NCBI RefSeq assembly: GCF_049977365.1
Contig: NZ_JBNGEN010000003.1
Location: 62,001 to 126,000 of the forward strand
Reading direction: 5' to 3'
Length of the DNA: 64,000 nucleotides
Source: Brachymonas sp049977365
Lineage (GTDB): Bacteria; Pseudomonadota; Gammaproteobacteria; Burkholderiales; Burkholderiaceae_C
In this document: positions 24,162-32,957 of the stretch, piece by piece
Layout of the letters: each line of letters begins with the position of its first letter
Numbering within the stretch: the stretch's first letter is position 1
Position numbers and translations under genes: made by a program
Notes under the pieces: model-generated
Seen by the model: only the letters and a program-made list of their open reading frames with translations
What the model was told of the DNA's origin: nothing
Database searches by the model: none

Positions 24162-26186
24162 TTGAAAATCATCGTATTTGCCCACAGCGGGGGGCCCGGA
24201 GGGGCCGAACATGCCTTGCGCCATCTGGTGGCGATGCTGGCCGAGCGCCATGAGGTGGACATCATCCTGCCTGATCTGGAGCGGGGCGAGGCGGCCTACT
24301 ACACGGAGCGCGGCCATCGCTGCTACCACCTGCCGGTGCCCTTTGCCCTGCCGGATGTCTCGGGGGCGCTGCTGCACTATGCGCGGCTCGATCTGGCCGA
24401 CATCGTGCGCGTGCTGCGCGAGGGGGCCTACGATCTGGCCCTGTCCAACACGCTGGCGATTCTGCACGGAGCGTGGATCGCGCGGTATCTGGGCATTCCG
24501 CACCTGCACTACGTGCATGAATATCTGCAGGACGAGGAGCTGATGCCGGTGGCGCTGTCGCGGGCGTCGTATCTGGCGATGGTGGGGGAGTCTTCCAGCG
24601 GGATCATTGCGTGCTCGGACTTCGTGGCCGGGCAGTTCCCCGAGGCGCTGCAGGCGCCGCTGCGCGTGCTCGAACCCTTCGATTACACCCAGGCCGTGGA
24701 GCCGCGCGCCTTCGACGATGCGGGCGAGAACGTGATCCAGGTGATCGGCACGCGCTCGCACCGCAAGCATGCCGTCTTTGCGCTGGATGTGGCCAAGGCG
24801 CTGGCGCTGCGGGGGGTGCCGGTGCGTGTGGACATCATCGGTTCGGCCCACAGTGCCGACGGCCGGCTGGGGCGCATGATCCAGAAGCGCGGGGTGCCGG
24901 TGCGGGTGTTCGACCACCATCCCGATCCGTATGCGATCAACATCGCCACCCGCACGGTCACGCTGGTGTGTGCCACGACCGAGCCCTACGGGCTGACCGT
25001 GCCCGAGTCGCTCCGGCGGGGCATTCCGGTGGTGGCGTCGCGCTCGGGCGGGCCGCAGGGGCTGCTGCCGTCTTCCCTGCTGTATGACGTGGATGACCTC
25101 GAAGGCTGCGTGCGGGCGCTCGAACAGGTGTTTGCCCACTATCCCGATCAGGTGGCGCAGGCCTGCCAGCAGTACGACACGCTGGCGGCCCGCATCGACC
25201 GCCAGAGCGTGGCCGAGGCACTGGAGCGGACGCTGACCGGGGCGCTGGAGCACCGCGTGCCCATCGGTTCACCCCGGCTCGATGCGCTGGTGGAGCGGGT
25301 CAAGCCCGTGCTGCACCTGCCGCTCGATACGGCGGACATGGCTGCAGCCATTGCCAAGGTGGGGCGGCGCGAAGGGGTGAAGCAGGACGCCGCTGCCGTG
25401 GTGGCCCGCATCGAGGCTGAGCGCCAGCAGCCCGGCACCGCCGTGGCGGAGGACCTCCGGCGCTTCGATGTGGTGCCCTTTGTCATGTCCGCGGGCATGG
25501 ACCGGCTCTACCGGCACGGGCTGGGTCTGGCCGTGGAGCTGGCGGCCACCTGCGAAGACCCGGGGCGGCTGCAGATGGCGGCCTTCATTGTCTCGGCGCT
25601 CGACGAATGGCAGCGCGAGCACCAGCGCAGCCCCCGCGTGCTGGCGCTGGGTGACGGCATCGGCATCGACTCGCTGCGGTTTGCGCTGGCGGGATTTTCC
25701 GTGACCTATGTGGATTACGACCAGTCCCGCATGGCCGAGGTGGCGGCGCGCCATTTCGACACCGTGCGTGCGTCGCGCCGGGGCCGCAAGCTGCCGGTGC
25801 GGGTGGTCGACCGGGTGACCCACGCCTACGACGCAGTGGTGTGCCTGGAGGTGATCGAGCATGTGCCCGATCCGGCCCAGTTCTTCGAGGGGGTGGCCGG
25901 CCATGTGGGCGAGGGCGGGCTGCTGTTCATCAGCGAGTGCTTCAACGGCATCGAGAACCGCTGGCCCACGCATCTGCGCAGCAACGAGTCGCTGGCGGGC
26001 ATGCTGCCCCTGATGGCGCCGCCCACGCTGGACTATGTGGGCACGCACCCGGCCCTGCCGGGCAAGCCCTTCGTGTTCCGGCGCCGCGAGGCCGATGCCC
26101 CGGCAGCCGCCTCCTGCACCGATCTGCTGCGCCAGCGCACCGTGGAGCGCATGCTGCTGCAGCAGCGCCTCGATCTGGGTGTGTAG
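24162..26186 (+). CDS. Two-domain glycosyltransferase (GT4-like) / SAM methyltransferase fusion
   Basis: 674 aa if started at TTG 24162 (LKIIVFAHSGGPGGAEHAL), which follows CAGGAGCAGCC; an ATG 60 bp upstream would add unconserved residues. Residues 1-about 370 form a GT-B glycosyltransferase: N-terminal GGPGGAEHALRHL, donor-side VIQVIGTRSHRKH and TTEPYGLTVPESLRRGIPVVAS-like E-x7-E region. Residues about 470-620 form a class I methyltransferase (VLALGDGIGIDSLRFA, DAVVCLEVIEHVPDPAQFF). It probably builds and methylates a surface glycan, with methylation perhaps capping the chain. The gene stands alone and ends at a strong terminator. Confidence 0.85.
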   Translation: MKIIVFAHSGGPGGAEHALRHLVAMLAERHEVDIILPDLERGEAAYYTERGHRCYHLPVPFALPDVSGALLHYARLDLADIVRVLREGAYDLALSNTLAILHGAWIARYLGIPHLHYVHEYLQDEELMPVALSRASYLAMVGESSSGIIACSDFVAGQFPEALQAPLRVLEPFDYTQAVEPRAFDDAGENVIQVIGTRSHRKHAVFALDVAKALALRGVPVRVDIIGSAHSADGRLGRMIQKRGVPVRVFDHHPDPYAINIATRTVTLVCATTEPYGLTVPESLRRGIPVVASRSGGPQGLLPSSLLYDVDDLEGCVRALEQVFAHYPDQVAQACQQYDTLAARIDRQSVAEALERTLTGALEHRVPIGSPRLDALVERVKPVLHLPLDTADMAAAIAKVGRREGVKQDAAAVVARIEAERQQPGTAVAEDLRRFDVVPFVMSAGMDRLYRHGLGLAVELAATCEDPGRLQMAAFIVSALDEWQREHQRSPRVLALGDGIGIDSLRFALAGFSVTYVDYDQSRMAEVAARHFDTVRASRRGRKLPVRVVDRVTHAYDAVVCLEVIEHVPDPAQFFEGVAGHVGEGGLLFISECFNGIENRWPTHLRSNESLAGMLPLMAPPTLDYVGTHPALPGKPFVFRRREADAPAAASCTDLLRQRTVERMLLQQRLDLGV

Positions 26187-26273
26187 GTCGTAGAGGGTGT
26201 GTCCACAGAAAAATGAATGGGCCTGGAACCAGGACACCTGATCTGATGGCCTGAGCCTGAACGCATGCGCAAC

Positions 26274-26309
26274 AAGGGGGAGGGAACCTGGGCTGGTTCT
26301 CTCCCCCTT
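26274..26309. terminator. Bidirectional terminator between the glycosyltransferase and pilU
   Basis: Long hairpin with stem AAGGGGGAGGGAACC against GGTTCTCTCCCCCTT (one G-U pair) and a 6-nt loop, placed between the 3' ends of convergent genes. It is GC-rich and followed by a short T run on the plus strand. Confidence 0.75.
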
Positions 26310-26376
26310 TGGCCTTCCGTTCCCGTTTCTTTTTACTTCCCACTGGGGTCGTAGAGCAGGGCGGCGGTGAGGCGGC

Positions 26377-27513
26377 TTACATGACCGAGAGGTGCTCGGT
26401 GCCGGCGGCCAGGTCGGAGGTGGCAGCGCGCTTGGAGTTGAGCTTGATCTGCAGGCGCAGGTCGTTTTGCGAGTCGGCGTTGCGCAGGGCATCCTGGTAG
26501 GAGATCGTGCCTTCCTCGAAGGCGTCGAACAGGGCCTGGTCGAAGGTCTGCATGCCGATGTCCCGGCTGCGGCGCATGACTTCCTTGATTTCGCCGACCT
26601 CGCCCTTGAAGATCAGGTCGGAGATCAGCGGCGAGTTGAGCAGGATTTCGATGACCGCGACGCGGCCCTTGCTGTTCTCGCGCGGCAGCAGGCGCTGCGA
26701 AACCATGCCCTTGAGGTTGAGCGAGAGGTCCATGAGCAGCTGCGTGCGACGTTCCTCGGGGAAGAAGTTGATGATGCGGTCGAGCGCCTGGTTGGCGCTG
26801 TTGGCGTGCAGTGTGGCCAGACAGAGGTGCCCGGTCTCGGCAAAGGCCACGGCGTGTTCCATGGTTTCGCGGTCGCGGATTTCGCCCATCAGGATCACGT
26901 CCGGGGCCTGGCGCAGGGTGTTCTTGAGGGCGATTTCCCAGTCCTCGGTGTCGAGTCCCACCTCGCGCTGGGTGACGATGCAGTTCTTGTGCGGGTGCAC
27001 GAATTCCACCGGGTCCTCGATCGTGATGATGTGCCCGTAGGAATTCTCGTTGCGCCAGTCCACCATGGCGGCCAGCGTGGTGGACTTGCCCGATCCCGTG
27101 GCGCCGACCACGATCACCAGCCCCCGCTTGGTCATGGAGATGTCCTTGAGGATGGGGGGCAGCCTCAGGTCGTCGATGGTGGGGAGCTTGCTCGGGATCA
27201 CCCGCAGCACCATGCCCACCTTGCCCATCTGCACAAAGGCGTTGACGCGGAAGCGCCCGGTGCCCGGGGGCGAGATGGCGAAGTTGCATTCCTTGGTGCG
27301 CTCGAACTCGCTCATCTGGCGGTCGTTCATGATCGAGCGCGTCAGCGCCAGCGTGTGGGCCGGCGTGAGCGGCTGGCTCGACACCTTGTTGATGCGGCCG
27401 TCCACCTTGATGGCCGGGGGAAATTCGGCCGTGATGAACAGGTCGCTGCCGTTGCGGCTCACCAGCAGCTTGAGCAATTCGTGGATGAACTGACTGGCCT
27501 GGTCGCGATCCAT
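26377..27513 (-). CDS. pilU: Type IV pilus retraction ATPase PilU
   Basis: 378-aa hexameric ATPase of the PilT family. Walker A GATGSGKS is at 137-144, the Asp box in HIITIEDPVEFVH, Walker B VILMGEIRDRET near 206-216 and the His box LATLHANSANQALDRIINFFP-like at about 232-250. The N-terminal MDRDQASQFIHELLKLLV and the C-terminal extension beyond PilT length identify it as PilU, which assists PilT in pilus disassembly. It lies 40 bp downstream of pilT on the same strand, the standard gene order. Confidence 0.95.
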   Translation of the reverse strand: MDRDQASQFIHELLKLLVSRNGSDLFITAEFPPAIKVDGRINKVSSQPLTPAHTLALTRSIMNDRQMSEFERTKECNFAISPPGTGRFRVNAFVQMGKVGMVLRVIPSKLPTIDDLRLPPILKDISMTKRGLVIVVGATGSGKSTTLAAMVDWRNENSYGHIITIEDPVEFVHPHKNCIVTQREVGLDTEDWEIALKNTLRQAPDVILMGEIRDRETMEHAVAFAETGHLCLATLHANSANQALDRIINFFPEERRTQLLMDLSLNLKGMVSQRLLPRENSKGRVAVIEILLNSPLISDLIFKGEVGEIKEVMRRSRDIGMQTFDQALFDAFEEGTISYQDALRNADSQNDLRLQIKLNSKRAATSDLAAGTEHLSVM

Positions 27514-27553
27514 AGGGAGTCTCCTGGTCGGGGGCGGACGGGCGCGGGGCCGG

Positions 27554-28597
27554 TCAGCCGGGGAAGTTTTCGGGGATCTTGGCCTTGCTGCGGGCTTCGG
27601 CCGGAGAGATGAGGTTGCGGCGCACCAGCTCCGTGAGGTTCTGGTCCAGCGTCTGCATGCCCACGGAGTTGCCGGTTTGGATGGTGGAGTACATCTGGGC
27701 GACCTTGGCCTCGCGGATCAGGTTGCGGATGGCAGGGGTGCCCAGCATGATCTCGTGCGCGGCCACGCGGCCGCTGCCGTCCTTGGTCTTGCACAGGGTC
27801 TGCGAGATCACGGCCACGAGCGACTCGGAGAGCATGGCCCGCACCATTTCCTTTTCCTCGGCCGGGAACACGTCGATGATACGGTCGATCGTCTTGGCGG
27901 CGCTGGAGGTGTGCAGGGTCCCGAACACCAGGTGGCCCGTTTCGGCGGCGGTCATGGCCAGGCGGATGGTTTCGAGATCCCGCATTTCCCCCACCAGAAT
28001 CGCGTCCGGATCTTCCCGCAGGGCCGAGCGCAGGGCGGCGCTGAAGCTGTGCGTCATGGGGCCGACCTCGCGCTGGTTGACCAGGCACTTCTTGGACTGG
28101 TGCACGAATTCGATCGGGTCCTCCACCGTGAGGATGTGGCCCTGCTCGTTCTCGTTGAGGTAGTCGATCATGGCGGCCAGGGTCGTGGACTTGCCGGAGC
28201 CGGTCGGCCCGGTGACCAGCACCAATCCGCGCGGGCGCATGGCCAGCTCGGCAAAGATCTTGGGGGCGTTGAGGTCCTCGAGCGTCAGCACCTTGCTCGG
28301 AATGGTCCGGAACACGGCTGCAGCGCCCCGGTTCTGGTTGAAGGCGTTGACCCGGAAGCGTGCCAGCCCCTGCACCTCGAACGAGAAGTCGACCTCCAGT
28401 TCCTCCTCGTACTGCTTGCGCTGCGTGTCGCTCATGATGTCGTACACCATGGCGTGCACTTCCTTGTGCTCCATGGGCGGCAGGTTGATGCGCTTGACGT
28501 CGCCGTGCACGCGGATCATGGGGGGCAGCCCTGCCGAGAGGTGCAGGTCAGATGCCTTGTTTTTGACGCTGAATGCGAGAAGTTGGGTAATATCCAC
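27554..28597 (-). CDS. pilT: Type IV pilus retraction ATPase PilT
   Basis: 347 aa, the exact family length when started at GTG 28597 (VDITQLLAFSVKNKASDLHL); an in-frame ATG 234 bp upstream would add a tail with no family similarity. Walker A GPTGSGKS is at 130-137, Walker B ILVGEMRD at 200-207 and the His box FGTLHTSSAAKTIDRIIDVFP. PilT powers pilus retraction for twitching, DNA uptake and adhesion. It is divergent from yggS, as in many proteobacteria. Confidence 0.96.
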   Translation of the reverse strand: MDITQLLAFSVKNKASDLHLSAGLPPMIRVHGDVKRINLPPMEHKEVHAMVYDIMSDTQRKQYEEELEVDFSFEVQGLARFRVNAFNQNRGAAAVFRTIPSKVLTLEDLNAPKIFAELAMRPRGLVLVTGPTGSGKSTTLAAMIDYLNENEQGHILTVEDPIEFVHQSKKCLVNQREVGPMTHSFSAALRSALREDPDAILVGEMRDLETIRLAMTAAETGHLVFGTLHTSSAAKTIDRIIDVFPAEEKEMVRAMLSESLVAVISQTLCKTKDGSGRVAAHEIMLGTPAIRNLIREAKVAQMYSTIQTGNSVGMQTLDQNLTELVRRNLISPAEARSKAKIPENFPG

Positions 28598-28842
28598 GGA
28601 AATCCCTGGTCGAAGAAGAATGCGGGGCAGAGTCGGCCTCTGGTGCCGCCCTGCGGCACCCTGGCCGCAGGAGGGGCCTGTCCGGCTCGAAGGCCGGGTT
28701 ACGGCCTGCGGTGCTTCATCATGCACCTGTGGCGCACCCGTGCTGCCCATGCCCGCAGCGGATTCGCTGTCGTGTCCCCTTTCGGCCGAGGCCCCCTGGC
28801 TGCCTCCATGGTAGCCAGTTGCCACATCCAAATGTACTCCCT

Positions 28843-29571
28843 ATGTTTTCCAGTGCCCCGATTGCCCTGAATTTGCAGCACGTGCAGCACAGAATCGCCC
28901 AGGCTGCGGCGCGTGTACAACGTCCCGTGGAATCCATCCGCCTGCTGGCGGTCTCCAAGTTCTTCGACGCCGAGGCGGTGGCCGCTGCGGCCGATGCCGG
29001 CCAGCACGCCTTTGGCGAGAACTACGTCCAGGAAGGCGTGGCCAAGATCGAGGCACTGCGCGCGCGGGGGCTGGAGTGGCACTGCATCGGTCCGCTGCAG
29101 AGTCGCAAGACCGCGCTGGTGGCCACCCACTTCGACTGGCTCCAGAGTCTGGACCGCACGGAGCTGGCCGAGCGCCTGAACCGCCAGCGTCCCGAGACGT
29201 GCGCGCCGCTGCAGGTCTGCCTGCAGGTGAACATGGACGGCGGGGCCACCAAGCACGGCGTGGCGCCCGATGCAGTGCTGGCGCTGGCACGCACTGTCAT
29301 GGCCCTGCCGCGGCTGGAGCTGCGCGGCCTCATGAGCATTCCCGACCCCAGCGACGACCCGCAGCAGACGCTGGCGGTGCACCGCGACACCCGCGCCCTG
29401 TTCGACGATGTCGGCCGGCAGCTCGGGCTGCCGCGCTGGGACACCCTGTCCATGGGCATGAGTGCCGATCTGGAAGAAGCGGTGGAAGCCGGCAGCACCA
29501 TGGTGCGTATCGGAACCGCCATCTTCGGGGCGCGTCCGGTCAAGACACAGGCGCCGGAGGACGCTGCCTGA
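28843..29571 (+). CDS. yggS: YggS-family pyridoxal-phosphate homeostasis protein
   Basis: 242 aa, alanine-racemase-like TIM barrel without a second domain. The PLP lysine lies in LLAVSKFFDAEAV (about residue 37), followed by FGENYVQEGVAKI, WHCIGPLQSRKT and the C-terminal LSMGMSADLEEAVEAGSTMVRIGTAIFG signature region. Family members buffer PLP and affect amino-acid and vitamin B6 balance. The stop codon is the first TGA of an 8-bp tandem repeat. Confidence 0.94.
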   Translation: MFSSAPIALNLQHVQHRIAQAAARVQRPVESIRLLAVSKFFDAEAVAAAADAGQHAFGENYVQEGVAKIEALRARGLEWHCIGPLQSRKTALVATHFDWLQSLDRTELAERLNRQRPETCAPLQVCLQVNMDGGATKHGVAPDAVLALARTVMALPRLELRGLMSIPDPSDDPQQTLAVHRDTRALFDDVGRQLGLPRWDTLSMGMSADLEEAVEAGSTMVRIGTAIFGARPVKTQAPEDAA

Positions 29572-29612
29572 TGGCCTGATGGCCTGATGGCCTGATGGCC
29601 TGATGGCCTGAT
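29569..29612. repeat. 8-bp tandem repeat (TGATGGCC x about 5.5)
   Basis: Five exact copies of TGATGGCC followed by TGAT, beginning at the yggS stop codon. The copy number could vary by strand slippage without changing the protein, because the first unit already supplies the stop. Confidence 0.9.
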
Positions 29613-29653
29613 ACGCAGGGCCGCCGCGCGTGGCAGGCCTTGATCCTTGCCCG

Positions 29654-30646
29654 TCAGTCCATGCCGTCGGTGGCGTGCAGTGTGGTGGGATCGAACAGGC
29701 GTGGTGGCGCCTTGCGGTTCAGTGCCCTGCAGTCGATGGCCAGCACCCGCGTGAACAGCAGGCCGGCCACGGCGCGCAGCAATTCGCCGGTGTCCAGCGT
29801 CGGGTGGCTGAGGGCATCGGTGATGCGCAGCCGGTGGCCATCCTGCACCTGGGCGAGCACATGGCGGGCCGGATCGGACAGCACGCGGTCGGGCAGATGG
29901 TAGGTGCGGTGGGCGTGCACCGTGTAGCGCCACAGGCGTGGCGGCAGCATGGCATGCACCTGCGGCAGCGGGCAGCGCAGGGTGTACTCCCACAGCAGCT
30001 CCCAGAACGAGAGCTCCTCCATGCCCGAGGCATCGAAGCGCCAGCCCTCGGCGTAGGGAATGGTGGAGAGCATGGCGCCGCGCATGGCTGCCAGCGGCAG
30101 ATGCTGCTGGCGCCATACCTTGCGGCGGGAGGCAGAGACCACGGCCACCAGGGCGCTGCTGGCAGGATCGCGCCACACCAGATGATGGCAGCCCCAGGAG
30201 GCCCGCTGCGAGACCATGGCCGTGATGAGCGCGTAGCGGCTGCGCAGTGCATCGAGCCCCCCGAAGCTCTCGGTGAGGTTCTGCGCCAGCTCCTCGCCGG
30301 CGTGGTCAGTGCTGTTGCGCCATTCCTGATGGGCTTCCTCGTCCTCGCCGAGCAGACACGCGGGCAGCCCCTGGTAGTGGCCCTGGGGGTCCAGGGCCAC
30401 CCGCTGGATGTAGCGGTTGAATCCGATGGCCGTGTCGGCGGGGCCGTCGGCTCCCTGCTGGCCGTCGTCGTCCAGGTCGACGCAGCGCAGATGGGTGAGA
30501 TAGAGGTCCGGCGCCAGTCCCGGCGGCGCAGCCTTCCACTCGGGCGCGTCATCGGGCCCGTCAGCGCCCGCCAGGGGCGCGAGGGCTTCGGCAATGTCGG
30601 AGATTTCGTAGGGTGTCAGCCCCACCGGGGCATAGAAGGCACGCAT
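29654..30646 (-). CDS. Unrecognised 330-aa protein
   Basis: 330 aa from ATG 30646 (MRAFYAPVGLTPYEISDIAEAL). I do not recognise the family. The protein looks soluble and acidic, with no signal peptide or membrane segment. Visible landmarks are an acidic DLDDDGQQGADG loop near residue 76, a QEWRNSTDHAGEELAQNLTESFGG helix pair and a Trp-rich stretch (SFWELLWEYTLR). Base composition and codon use match the neighbours, so it is probably a resident gene. It is convergent with yggS and divergent from an aminotransferase gene. Confidence 0.75.
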   Translation of the reverse strand: MRAFYAPVGLTPYEISDIAEALAPLAGADGPDDAPEWKAAPPGLAPDLYLTHLRCVDLDDDGQQGADGPADTAIGFNRYIQRVALDPQGHYQGLPACLLGEDEEAHQEWRNSTDHAGEELAQNLTESFGGLDALRSRYALITAMVSQRASWGCHHLVWRDPASSALVAVVSASRRKVWRQQHLPLAAMRGAMLSTIPYAEGWRFDASGMEELSFWELLWEYTLRCPLPQVHAMLPPRLWRYTVHAHRTYHLPDRVLSDPARHVLAQVQDGHRLRITDALSHPTLDTGELLRAVAGLLFTRVLAIDCRALNRKAPPRLFDPTTLHATDGMD

Positions 30647-30819
30647 CCCAGAAGCATACGGGCATTGCACCCCTTTGCTGCACGGGTGTTGTGACGGAGC
30701 CGCACCGGAGGCGCTCCCGTTTGCCCGTACCATGCACTCCACAGCCCGTCCGCGTGGCGGCCCGCCTGTGCGGGCCGTTGTTCCGGCGCTTCCCTTCCCG
30801 ATTTTCAGGAGAGTCTCCC

Positions 30820-31959
30820 ATGTCCGGCCTGCTGCCCTTTGTCGATCCCGATGGCCTGCGCGAATATTCCGTGGTGTATACCGATCGCGCGCTCAACCAC
30901 ATGTCCCGCCGGTTCGTCGGGGTGATGCAGGACATCCAGTCCGTGCTGGCCGAGGTGCACGGTGCCCATGTCTCGGCGCTGGTGCCGGGCAGCGGCACTT
31001 TCGGCATGGAGGCGGTGGCGCGGCAGTTTGCCCGGGGGCGCCGCGTGCTGGTGGTGCGCAACGGCTGGTTCAGCTACCGCTGGAGCCAGATTCTGGAGAC
31101 ATGCGGGCTCACGCAGGACGTGCAGGTCTGCACGGCACGTCCCCTGACGGCCGACGTGGATGCGGCCTGGGTGCCTGCTCCGGTCGACGAGGTGGTCGCT
31201 GCCATCCGCACGCACCGTCCTGCCGTGGTGTTCGCGCCCCATGTGGAAACGGCCAGCGGCATTCTGCTGCCCGACGCCTATGTGCAGGCGGTGGCACGGG
31301 CGGCCCACGAGGTCGGGGCCCTCATGGTGCTCGACGGCATTGCCAGCGGAGCCATGTGGGCCGACATGCAGACGCTGGAGGTGGATGTGCTGCTGGGAGC
31401 CCCGCAGAAGGGCTGGAGCAGCACGCCGTGCTGCGCCATCGTCTGCCTGAGCGAGCGCGCACGCCACGCGCTGGAACAGACCACGAGCGACAGCTTTGCC
31501 TGCGACCTGCGCAAGTGGGTGGCCATTGCCGAGGGCTATGCCCAGGGGCAGCATGCCTACCACGCCACCATGCCCACCGACGGCATCGTGCGCCTGCGCG
31601 ACGCCATGCTGGAGACGCGTGCCGATGGTTTCGCCCTCACCCGCGAGCGCCAGCTGGCGCTGGGAGCACAGGTGCGGGCGCTGCTGGAGGCGCGCGGATT
31701 CTCCAGCGTGGCTGCCGAGGGCTACAAGGCGCCCGGCGTGGTGGTCAGCCACACCACCGATCCCGAGATGCAGAACGGGCGTGCCTTTGTGGCGCAGGGC
31801 ATGCAGGCGGCGAGCGGGGTGCCCCTCATGTGTGGAGAGCCTGAGGGGTTCCGCACCTTCCGGCTCGGGCTCTTCGGCCTCGACAAGTGGCGGGCCGTGC
31901 CGCACACGGCCGACTTCGTGGCCCGGGTACTTGATGACATGGGGTACACGGCCGGCTGA
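30820..31959 (+). CDS. Class V PLP-dependent aminotransferase (alanine-glyoxylate aminotransferase family)
   Basis: 379 aa from ATG 30820, preceded by CAGGAGAGTCTCCC. The fold-type I small-molecule aminotransferase features are seen: VPGSGTFGMEAVARQF (phosphate-binding loop), PHVETASGILLPD, LDGIASGAM with the PLP-ring Asp, and the Schiff-base lysine in GAPQKGWSS. Relatives include serine-glyoxylate, serine-pyruvate and 2-aminoethylphosphonate transaminases; the substrate cannot be assigned. A LysR-type regulator follows convergently. Confidence 0.88.
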   Translation: MSGLLPFVDPDGLREYSVVYTDRALNHMSRRFVGVMQDIQSVLAEVHGAHVSALVPGSGTFGMEAVARQFARGRRVLVVRNGWFSYRWSQILETCGLTQDVQVCTARPLTADVDAAWVPAPVDEVVAAIRTHRPAVVFAPHVETASGILLPDAYVQAVARAAHEVGALMVLDGIASGAMWADMQTLEVDVLLGAPQKGWSSTPCCAIVCLSERARHALEQTTSDSFACDLRKWVAIAEGYAQGQHAYHATMPTDGIVRLRDAMLETRADGFALTRERQLALGAQVRALLEARGFSSVAAEGYKAPGVVVSHTTDPEMQNGRAFVAQGMQAASGVPLMCGEPEGFRTFRLGLFGLDKWRAVPHTADFVARVLDDMGYTAG

Positions 31960-31991
31960 ACGCGGCATTCCAGGCTGCGCGTGCAGCGGCT

Positions 31992-32903
31992 TCAGGTCGG
32001 CGCGGCCGGAGGGGCGGGGAGGGTCGTGGCCGCATCGCGCAGGCTTTCCTGCAGCCATTGGGCAAAGGCGGTGCATTCCCAGCGGTCCATGGTGCCGGCC
32101 CGCCAGCACAGGTAGTGCGCGTGCGGGCTGGCCACTTCCCGCTCGGACAGGCGGGCGAGCGTGCCGTTGGCCAGCCAGGGGCGCGCGAGCTGCAGGCGCA
32201 CCAGCGCCACCCCCAGCCCCTGGGCAGCGGCATCGCAGGCCAGGCCGACATCGTTGAACGAGGAACCGTCCACCGGCTCGGGCCAGTCGAGTCCGTGGGC
32301 CACGAACCAGGTGCGCCATGGTTCGAGCGGGCTGCGCAGCAGGGCCGCGCGCTGCAGGTCGTGCACCGAGGGAAAGGGCCCTGCCGTCTGCAGGTATTCG
32401 GGCGAGGCCACGGGGGTGATGGCGTCTTCGAGCAGGCAGATCGATTCCATGTCGGCATAGCGGCCGGTGCCGAAGCGGATGGTGAAATCCGCGTCCTCGG
32501 CCACCACGTCCAGCAGCGGAATGCTGACGTGCAGCGAGAGGTCGATCTCAGGGTGCAGGGCCAGGAAATGGCGCAGCCGCGGCATCAGGATGCTGCGCGC
32601 AAAGGTGGGTGTGACCGCCACCCGCAGCTTGCGGCGCGTCAGCGCGCCCTGACGCCCCGGAAAGCGCTCCAGCATGGTGAGCGCCTCGCGCACGTGCGAC
32701 AGGTACTCGCTGCCCTCGGTGGTGAGGGAGAAATCGGCCCGGCCGAACAGCCGCGTGCCGATGAGCTGTTCGAGCTGCCGGATGCGGTGGCTGACCGCGC
32801 TGGGCGTCACGCACAGTTCCTCGGCCGTGTGCGTGACGCTGCGCAGACGCGCCAGCGCCTCGAAGGTCAGCAGACATTGGATGGGGGGAATGCGCAGGGC
32901 CAT
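31992..32903 (-). CDS. LysR-type transcriptional regulator (GcvA-like)
   Basis: 303 aa. The N-terminal winged HTH (LLTFEALARLRSVTHTAEEL, then VTPSAVSHRIRQLEQLIGTR) is followed by the periplasmic-binding-like effector domain (KLRVAVTPTFARSILMPRL). The residue pattern and length are close to GcvA-type regulators. Its target is unknown; the convergent aminotransferase and the divergent-side neighbour purU are both on record only as neighbours, since purU lies upstream on the same strand. Confidence 0.92.
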   Translation of the reverse strand: MALRIPPIQCLLTFEALARLRSVTHTAEELCVTPSAVSHRIRQLEQLIGTRLFGRADFSLTTEGSEYLSHVREALTMLERFPGRQGALTRRKLRVAVTPTFARSILMPRLRHFLALHPEIDLSLHVSIPLLDVVAEDADFTIRFGTGRYADMESICLLEDAITPVASPEYLQTAGPFPSVHDLQRAALLRSPLEPWRTWFVAHGLDWPEPVDGSSFNDVGLACDAAAQGLGVALVRLQLARPWLANGTLARLSEREVASPHAHYLCWRAGTMDRWECTAFAQWLQESLRDAATTLPAPPAAPT

Positions 32904-32957
32904 GGCAGCAGGGCCGATGCGCCCGCACGGAGCGCAGGCACATCGGCCACAAGGGCG

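Noticed and set aside
29654..29720. Possible overlap of the tandem repeat with the 330-aa gene as phase-variable switch
   Set aside because: The repeat ends about 40 bp before the stop of that convergent gene and so cannot change its reading frame.
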